Part shown: in pieces, positions 6,634-10,061 of the stretch
How the letters are laid out: every line of letters begins with the position of its first letter
Numbering within the stretch: the first letter of the stretch is position 1
Assembly (NCBI GenBank): GCA_002469865.1
Contig: DKOD01000126.1
Location: 1 to 10,061, forward strand
Source: Alphaproteobacteria bacterium UBA7371
Lineage (GTDB): Bacteria > Pseudomonadota > Alphaproteobacteria > UBA8317
DNA length: 10,061 nucleotides
Reading direction: 5' to 3'
Program-made: the position numbers and the translations under genes
The notes under the pieces: generated by a model
What the model was told of the DNA's origin: nothing
The model's input: only the letters and a program-made list of their open reading frames with translations
Database searches by the model: none

Positions 6634-6648
6634 GCGCACTTTGTGCGT
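6634..6648 (-). terminator. Possible weak hairpin between the Sel1 gene and the 79-aa gene
   Basis: CGCAC-AAA-GTGCG forms a 5-bp perfect stem (6 with a wobble) about 30 nt after the Sel1 stop on the minus strand, followed by the T-rich CTTAACTTATTT. The U-tract is broken, so it could be a weak terminator, an RNA-stabilising hairpin, or part of the 79-aa gene's 5' leader. The loop is short and the call is tentative. Confidence 0.3.
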
Positions 6649-6677
6649 CTTTGTCGAGGGTTATCCTGCAAAGCATC

Positions 6678-7145
6678 TCATTCTATGAATGTTGCCTTAC
6701 GGTCCCTATCAAGCAGGATCAGGGCATCCTTTGAAGCTTTGACCCCCAAAGATTTGGCGATAAGATAATATGATTCAGCCAAATCAAAATCCCTCTGCGT
6801 CCCATCACCGAGATGATGGGCCACGGCCAGGGCAAAAAAAGCAACCGGATAGCCACGCATGGCAGATTCATGAAAAAGCCCCAAAGCTTTGCCCAAATCG
6901 CCAAGGGCGAAATACCCACGGCCCAAATGGAAATGCACCTTACCATCATCATCATCGGACAAACCTGGACCACAGGCCGATATGATGGCTGGGCCATCTA
7001 ATTCTCCTAAGGGAACGCCCTCAAACTCATTTCTGGGGTCCACAGGCAGGGCTGCCAAACGGAAACAATTTTGCAATTGATCCTGTGCAGCCAAGGCCAT
7101 GCAAGGCATGAATAATGCAACAATCAAAAACCTAAAATAAAGCAT
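6678..7145 (-). CDS. Secreted Sel1-repeat/TPR-like protein
   Basis: This is a 155-aa exported protein. Residues 1-20 form a signal peptide with a likely cleavage near ALA-A-Q. The segment from C27 to C58, containing EFEGVPLGELDGPAIISAC, resembles the Cys-bounded GVPL module found ahead of Sel1 repeats in alphaproteobacterial proteins, and the two Cys could form a disulfide. After it come GKVHFHLGRGYFALGDLGKALGLFHESAMRGY (68-99) and PVAFFALAVAHHLGDGTQRDFDLAESYYLIAKSLGVKAS (100-138), which fit two TPR/Sel1-like helical pairs. Such repeats mediate protein-protein contacts. I chose ATG 7145, which begins 1 nt after the stop of the ParB-like gene (TAA-T-ATG) and so suggests translational coupling; a TTG at 7154 is the in-frame alternative. 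The partner protein is unknown. Confidence 0.82.
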   Translation of the reverse strand: MLYFRFLIVALFMPCMALAAQDQLQNCFRLAALPVDPRNEFEGVPLGELDGPAIISACGPGLSDDDDGKVHFHLGRGYFALGDLGKALGLFHESAMRGYPVAFFALAVAHHLGDGTQRDFDLAESYYLIAKSLGVKASKDALILLDRDRKATFIE

Positions 7146-7146
7146 A

Positions 7147-7548
7147 TTAACCAATCAACATTCTGGATTTTTTTCTGCGCTTCTTAGCGACTTTGCGAAA
7201 ATAATGCCCGTCGCGCAAAAGGAAGGTGAGAATAGTTACCTTGGCACCAAAAAGATTGGACAACAATTCACGGCTTATCTCTTGGGCAGCAGTGAGGCGG
7301 TGACCTCCATCCTCGATGTATATTTTTCCACTTGGGGTGAGTCGCGCAAAGATTGGATCCATGTTGTTATAACCCTCATCTCGTATCGATTGGCGCACAC
7401 GCTGCAATCTTGGACTCTCAGCACGTTGCGCATTAACCAGCTGAAAATGACGCAAATCCTCGATATCGATTTCGACGATGGCATAGCCTTGGCGAAAATC
7501 CAGCTTTTTAAGATCACGCGTCGATTTTATTCTGGTTGCTTTGTTCAT
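7147..7548 (-). CDS. ParB/Srx-fold domain protein of unknown function
   Basis: This 133-aa protein carries a ParB-like nuclease/sulfiredoxin-fold core. An N-terminal strand segment (IVEIDIEDLR, 24-33) leads to RLQRVRQSIRDEGYNNMDPIFARL (47-70), then KIYIEDGGHRLTAAQEI (75-91). In the latter, DGGHR corresponds to the nucleotide-binding GxxR box of ParB and Srx-like proteins. There is no helix-turn-helix or dimerisation domain, so it is not a chromosome-partition ParB. The tail (KVAKKRRKKSR, 119-129) is strongly basic and may bind nucleic acid or phosphate. ParB-fold proteins include CTP switches, nucleases and kinases; which one applies here cannot be told. The Shine-Dalgarno is weak (AGCGGA). 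It heads a short minus-strand run with the Sel1 gene and is divergent from cytochrome b561. Confidence 0.8.
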   Translation of the reverse strand: MNKATRIKSTRDLKKLDFRQGYAIVEIDIEDLRHFQLVNAQRAESPRLQRVRQSIRDEGYNNMDPIFARLTPSGKIYIEDGGHRLTAAQEISRELLSNLFGAKVTILTFLLRDGHYFRKVAKKRRKKSRMLIG

Positions 7549-7602
7549 ATGGTCCGCTGAGATGTATCGGGTTACATGTTAAACTAGGGTGTGAGCATCT
7601 TG

Positions 7603-7608
7603 AAAGGA
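7603..7608 (+). promoter_or_regulatory. Ribosome binding site that favours a TTG start for cytochrome b561
   Basis: AAAGGA lies 6 nt before TTG 7615. The alternative GTG at 7591 has only TAGGGT directly against it, with no workable spacing. This site therefore decides between the two starts. Confidence 0.55.
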
Positions 7609-7614
7609 CAAGTT

Positions 7615-8289
7615 TTGAACAAAGACACCAACCCAAAAACCTTTGTGTGGGCTTTGCCGACTCGTTTGTTTCACTGGTCATTTGGCACATGCATCACCTT
7701 GGCTTTCTTATCTGGCGAAGGGATCATACCGCTAAACATGGAGCAGCATATGTGGTTGGGCAGTGCCGCCCTAACGCTTATTTTGTTTCGTATCTTCTGG
7801 GGCCTGTTTGCCGGAGATTATGCAAGATTTGATCGTTTTTCTTTACGCCTTTCTGCACTTTCGGTCTATGCTGCCCAATTAATAAAACGCACACCCCCGT
7901 CCCATGCAGGCCATAGCCCAGCAGGATCTTGGTCGGTGGTCTTGATCCTTGCCATCACCCTGACCCAATCAATCACCGGCCTGATGTCAAGTGATGCGAT
8001 ATTCACCGAAGGCCCTTTGGTGCCCATGGTCCCCAATGAAATCGTTGATACCGCCACAAATATTCACCACTGGGTGTCCAAAATGGTGCTTGCCATTGTT
8101 GTTTTGCATCTGCTGGCGGTGTTTTACTACGAAGCAATTTGCAAACAACAAATATTGCTGGCCATGATCACTGGCAGCAAAAAACTGCAAGGCCAAACAG
8201 CAAGGGAACGGCCAGCTGCTGCCATCTTACTGGCTTTGGCAGCTGGTGGTTTGGTTTGGCTTATTTATTTGATGCCCGAGATTTGGTGA
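7615..8289 (+). CDS. Cytochrome b561-family membrane haem protein
   Basis: This is a 224-aa integral membrane b-type cytochrome. WALPTRLFHW (12-21) is the family's opening motif, with the first haem-ligand candidate H20. Hydrophobic helices lie at about 22-40, 47-66, 106-124, 156-171 and 201-220. Further histidines sit at helix ends: H45, H97/H100, H151/H152 and H165. Such proteins move electrons between the quinone pool and periplasmic partners, often soluble c-type cytochromes. The adjacent, convergent cytochrome c' is a plausible partner (inference). The start is probably TTG 7615, preceded by AAAGGA; a GTG at 7591 would add eight residues. The gene stops at 8289, immediately against the stop codon of the cytochrome c' gene. 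The family call is strong. Confidence 0.92.
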   Translation: MNKDTNPKTFVWALPTRLFHWSFGTCITLAFLSGEGIIPLNMEQHMWLGSAALTLILFRIFWGLFAGDYARFDRFSLRLSALSVYAAQLIKRTPPSHAGHSPAGSWSVVLILAITLTQSITGLMSSDAIFTEGPLVPMVPNEIVDTATNIHHWVSKMVLAIVVLHLLAVFYYEAICKQQILLAMITGSKKLQGQTARERPAAAILLALAAGGLVWLIYLMPEIW

Positions 8290-8748
8290 TTAATTGCGGT
8301 ATTTTTTGTGGCAGGCCTTGCAAGAACCACCAAGTTCTTTGACTTGTTCCATATAAGCCGCGGGGCTTTCTGCCTTGGCAACGGCATCAACCAAGAGACC
8401 GGCCTTTTCCAAGTAATTATTAACCGCAGCTTCAAAGCCAGGCCGGTCATCCCAAATCTCCAATTTGGCGTCACTGCCCTGAACCATGTCGGAATCGTCA
8501 GTGAACCCCTCTAAGATCATTCCACCAGACAAATGAAGACGTTGGGCCAGCAAATTGGCGTGGTCCTTGTCAAAAATATCAGGGTTTTTGGCCATGGCGA
8601 CAAGACCGCCAATATTCCACTTGAGCGTTTGGAACACTCCTTGGCGATAATCCTTCGCATCTTCAGGTTTCACCTCGGAATGTGCCTCATGAGCAAGTGC
8701 CGAAAAGGCCAACATGGACGTTAGGCAAAAACTAGCAACAAATTTCAT
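8290..8748 (-). CDS. Periplasmic cytochrome c'
   Basis: This 152-aa protein has a signal peptide (1-19, cleavage after SALA) and a typical cytochrome c' four-helix bundle of about 130 residues. The haem-binding CKACH motif is near the C-terminus (143-147), and the helix-1 segment DYRQGVFQTLKWN (33-45) contains the conserved basic residue by the haem (R35). W99 and the DRPGF segment (101-105) also match the family. Cytochrome c' has a five-coordinate haem that binds NO and CO and is linked to nitric-oxide tolerance; electron transfer to or from the adjacent cytochrome b561 is an inference. The start ATG 8748 has a Shine-Dalgarno (GGAG, 8 nt away), and a good promoter lies upstream. The stop codon abuts that of the b561 gene with no base between them. 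Confidence 0.93.
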   Translation of the reverse strand: MKFVASFCLTSMLAFSALAHEAHSEVKPEDAKDYRQGVFQTLKWNIGGLVAMAKNPDIFDKDHANLLAQRLHLSGGMILEGFTDDSDMVQGSDAKLEIWDDRPGFEAAVNNYLEKAGLLVDAVAKAESPAAYMEQVKELGGSCKACHKKYRN

Positions 8749-8778
8749 CGTTAAATCTCCATTTTTGTGACACCAATG

Positions 8779-8806
8779 AATATAAATAAACTGATTTTGA
8801 TGTCAG
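8779..8806 (-). promoter_or_regulatory. Sigma70-like promoter of the cytochrome c' gene
   Basis: On the minus strand CTGACA (8806-8801) and TATATT (8784-8779) are 16 bp apart, each 5/6 to consensus. They lie 30 nt or more upstream of the ATG at 8748 in an AT-rich gap, directly after the yacG terminator. I looked for a symmetrical FNR site (TTGAT-N4-ATCAA) and found none. Confidence 0.55.
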
Positions 8807-8818
8807 AATAGTGAAGGG

Positions 8819-8850
8819 AAAAAATTTGCTGGCAATCACCTGCCTTGCCA
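8819..8850 (-). terminator. Intrinsic terminator at the end of the infA-maf-yacG run
   Basis: On the minus strand TGGCAA (8850-8845), loop GGCAGGTGA, and TTGCCA (8835-8830) form a 6-bp perfect stem. GCAAA and TTTTTT (8824-8819) follow. The stem overlaps the yacG stop codon. The 5-nt gap before the U-tract makes it weaker than canonical, but its place between yacG and a new promoter fits termination. Confidence 0.5.
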
Positions 8851-9036
8851 ATCATCATCGCCGCCCTCATGGTCTCCCGAACCTTCAAGGGCAGCTTCTC
8901 CATCTTGGCCTGGGACCAAATAGACCTCACTAAGCCAACGATTAAGGTCTATTTTTTGGCAACGCTGGGAGCAAAAAGGCTTATGCTCAGCCACCATATG
9001 TTTGCCGCAAATTGGGCATTTGGCCTTCCTACTCAT
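8836..9036 (-). CDS. yacG: DNA gyrase inhibitor YacG (zinc-binding)
   Basis: This is a small 66-aa protein with the YacG zinc-ribbon pattern: CPIC at residues 7-10 and C22 and C26 in PFCSQRC, giving a four-Cys zinc site, followed by the family signature LNRWLSEVY (31-39). The E. coli homologue binds GyrB and inhibits gyrase. The acidic tail (EGSGDHEGGDDDW) is variable in the family. The start overlaps the maf stop by 4 nt (ATGA-type), so the two are translationally coupled. In many alphaproteobacteria an RNase G/E-type gene lies between maf and yacG; here it is absent. The reading of the family is confident. Confidence 0.93.
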   Translation of the reverse strand: MSRKAKCPICGKHMVAEHKPFCSQRCQKIDLNRWLSEVYLVPGQDGEAALEGSGDHEGGDDDWQGR

Positions 9037-9611
9037 GCAACACCTCCATACCCCACACCACGCAGCATGCGCTGCAGTTGAGAAATTGGTAGCCCCATAA
9101 TGGCATAAAAGCAGCCTTGAATATCACGAACCAAAAGACCGCCATGGCCTTGGATGGCATAGCCACCAGCCTTTCCTTGCCACTCAGAAGTGGCGAGATA
9201 GGCATTGATATCGTTTTCTTGCAAGCGATGAAAACGAACCATGGACATGACGTTGCGTGAGGCCATTCTTCCATCAGGCGCACAAACACAAACGGATGTG
9301 TGCACACGATGGCGCGTGCCCGATAATAATTTTAAGAAAAACCGTGCTTCATCTTCATGTTGGGGCTTTTCCATAATGCGTCTTCCCTTGGCCACGACGG
9401 TGTCGGAACCAATAACAAAACAATCGCCATGGGCAGCATGAACCTTGCGGGCTTTTTCTTCTGCAAGCCGCATGGCGTAACCCGATGGGGTCTCATGTTT
9501 TTGCGGAATCTCTTCAATATCTGCAGGCACCACCTCAAAATCTTTGGTGATGAGTTGCAGCAATTCCTGCCTACGAGGGGACGCACTGGCAAGGATTAAT
9601 TTCTGGGTCAT
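9033..9611 (-). CDS. maf: Maf family nucleoside triphosphate pyrophosphatase
   Basis: This 192-aa protein hydrolyses non-canonical or excess nucleoside triphosphates to the monophosphate and PPi. The Maf landmarks are all present: LASASPRR (7-14), PADIEE (29-34), GSDTVV (68-73) with D70 as the catalytic/metal-site candidate, EKP (81-83), LSGTRHRVHT (96-105) and the C-terminal WQGKAGGYAIQG (144-155) followed by MGLPIS (172-177). Whether it prefers dTTP/UTP (YhdE-type) or m7GTP (YceF-type) cannot be settled by eye, although the GKAGGYAIQG form is closer to the former. It sits 18 nt downstream of infA and overlaps yacG by 4 nt, so it is part of a tight operon. Confidence 0.94.
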   Translation of the reverse strand: MTQKLILASASPRRQELLQLITKDFEVVPADIEEIPQKHETPSGYAMRLAEEKARKVHAAHGDCFVIGSDTVVAKGRRIMEKPQHEDEARFFLKLLSGTRHRVHTSVCVCAPDGRMASRNVMSMVRFHRLQENDINAYLATSEWQGKAGGYAIQGHGGLLVRDIQGCFYAIMGLPISQLQRMLRGVGYGGVA

Positions 9612-9629
9612 GCCCCTTAGCCAGCAAAC

Positions 9630-9848
9630 TTATTTGTGACGGAATGTGATACGGCCCTTGGTCAGGTCATAGGGCGTCATTTCCACCTGGACCTTGTCAC
9701 CAGCCAACACCCTAATGCGGTTTTTGCGCATTTTGCCAGCGGTGTGCGCCACAATTTCATGGCCATTTTCCAATTCAACCCGAAAGGTGGCATTGGGCAG
9801 CAATTCCTTCACCACCCCGGGGAATTCAAGCATTTCTTCCTTTGGCAT
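9630..9848 (-). CDS. infA: Translation initiation factor IF-1
   Basis: This is a 72-aa single S1/OB-fold protein that binds the ribosomal A site during initiation. The sequence is nearly textbook: EFPGVVKELLPNATFRVEL (8-26), then NGHEIVAHTAGKMRKNRIRV (28-47), and DKVQVEMTPYDLTKGRI (51-67). The last residues (TFRHK) differ from the more usual TYRFK only slightly. I chose ATG 9848 because it gives the usual length; an in-frame TTG at 9854 would add two residues. An AGG lies 9 nt upstream. It follows the phosphatase gene with a 76-bp gap that contains a small hairpin, and is followed by maf. Confidence 0.97.
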   Translation of the reverse strand: MPKEEMLEFPGVVKELLPNATFRVELENGHEIVAHTAGKMRKNRIRVLAGDKVQVEMTPYDLTKGRITFRHK

Positions 9849-9871
9849 CAACAAACCTGATCATGTTTCAT

Positions 9872-9894
9872 AAAGCGCGTGTTATGCGCGTTTT
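9872..9894 (-). other. Possible hairpin between the phosphatase gene and infA
   Basis: AAAGCGCG (9872-9879) and CGCGTTTT (9887-9894) form a short stem around a 7-base loop on the plus-strand reading; on the transcribed minus strand one A-C mismatch remains and the 3' run is only CTTTATG. It may be a weak terminator or attenuator ahead of infA, or nothing. Confidence 0.25.
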
Positions 9895-9924
9895 TCTGAG
9901 ATAAAACAAGTTTGCGTGCGACCA

Positions 9925-10061
9925 TCAACGTTGCGCAGCGGCTGGGAAGCGGCGACGTAACTTCTCCAACAGATAATCGCGAACATTGCGGTAGGCGTGA
10001 AGTCTCTGTTCCCGAGACCCTTCATGCAAGGTGGGGTCTAAGGTGGGCCAGTATTCCACCT
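9925..10061 (-). CDS. Low-molecular-weight phosphatase/arsenate-reductase-like protein, C-terminal part
   Basis: A minus-strand frame enters from the right edge and ends at TGA 9927-9925, giving the last 44 residues. They start VEYWPTLDPTLHEGSREQRL and continue with HAYRNVRDYLLEKLRRRF. The segment EYW-(P)-(x)-DP, then EGSREQRL-AYR-VRD is the C-terminal pattern of the low-molecular-weight phosphatase (ArsC-like) protein found directly upstream of infA in many alphaproteobacteria. The D-P pair would hold the general-acid Asp of the fold (family knowledge). The P-loop Cys lies outside the window, so activity cannot be checked. It is the first visible gene of the infA-maf-yacG block. Confidence 0.75.
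   Translation of the reverse strand, partial: VEYWPTLDPTLHEGSREQRLHAYRNVRDYLLEKLRRRFPAAAQR

Noticed and set aside
8791..8806. CTGAT...TCAG near-palindrome upstream of cytochrome c', considered as an FNR/NnrR-type site
   Set aside because: It does not fit TTGAT-N4-ATCAA; the symmetry is limited to four outer bases and overlaps the -35 box.
1..10061. CRISPR arrays or other evenly spaced repeats
   Set aside because: No regular direct repeats with spacers are visible anywhere in the window.

Overview
This window looks like an ordinary chromosomal stretch of an alphaproteobacterium with a moderate GC content. The clearest sign is the right end. On the minus strand it reads LMW-phosphatase (arsenate-reductase-like), infA, maf, yacG, an order common in Alphaproteobacteria. 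The Rickettsia-type 17 kDa surface-antigen lipoprotein and the paired cytochrome c' and cytochrome b561 genes fit the same group. All assignments come from reading motifs by eye; no database search was possible.

Layout from left to right. 1-1327 (+): the tail of an unrecognised gene, then an SDR oxidoreductase and an NTF2/SnoaL-like protein, overlapping head to tail as an operon. 1291-2412 (-): a membrane-anchored S49 (SppA-like) peptidase whose end overlaps the NTF2 gene. 2465-3061 (+): a lipoprotein lytic transglycosylase, divergent from the peptidase and apparently expressed from a leaderless promoter. 3091-3651 (+): a tyrosine recombinase reduced to its catalytic domain. 3552-4295 (-): a PPK2-type polyphosphate kinase. 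4363-5823 (+): a large single-pass membrane protein of unknown function. 5861-6349 (+): a glycine-zipper lipoprotein followed by a convincing terminator.

6357-7548 (-) carries three small genes in one direction: a ParB-like-domain protein, a secreted Sel1-repeat protein (1 nt after it) and a 79-aa protein with a near-perfect Shine-Dalgarno. 7615-8748 holds a membrane cytochrome b561 and a periplasmic cytochrome c' in tail-to-tail orientation with no base between their stop codons. 8836-10061 (-) is the conserved LMW-phosphatase/infA/maf/yacG block. It ends in a hairpin terminator, and the cytochrome c' promoter lies directly downstream.

Functionally, several genes concern the cell envelope (S49 peptidase, transglycosylase, two lipoproteins, a membrane-anchored unknown). 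A second theme is electron transfer (cytochrome b561/c'). The rest are housekeeping genes for translation initiation, nucleotide-pool cleaning and polyphosphate metabolism. I see no CRISPR array, insertion sequence, tRNA or rRNA, and no convincing new multi-gene system. The most unusual items are the catalytic-domain-only recombinase, the predicted leaderless transglycosylase transcript, the ParB-like/Sel1/small-protein cluster, the uncharacterised 486-aa membrane protein, and a strong excess of the palindrome CCATGG. No gene-free stretch is longer than about 90 bases.
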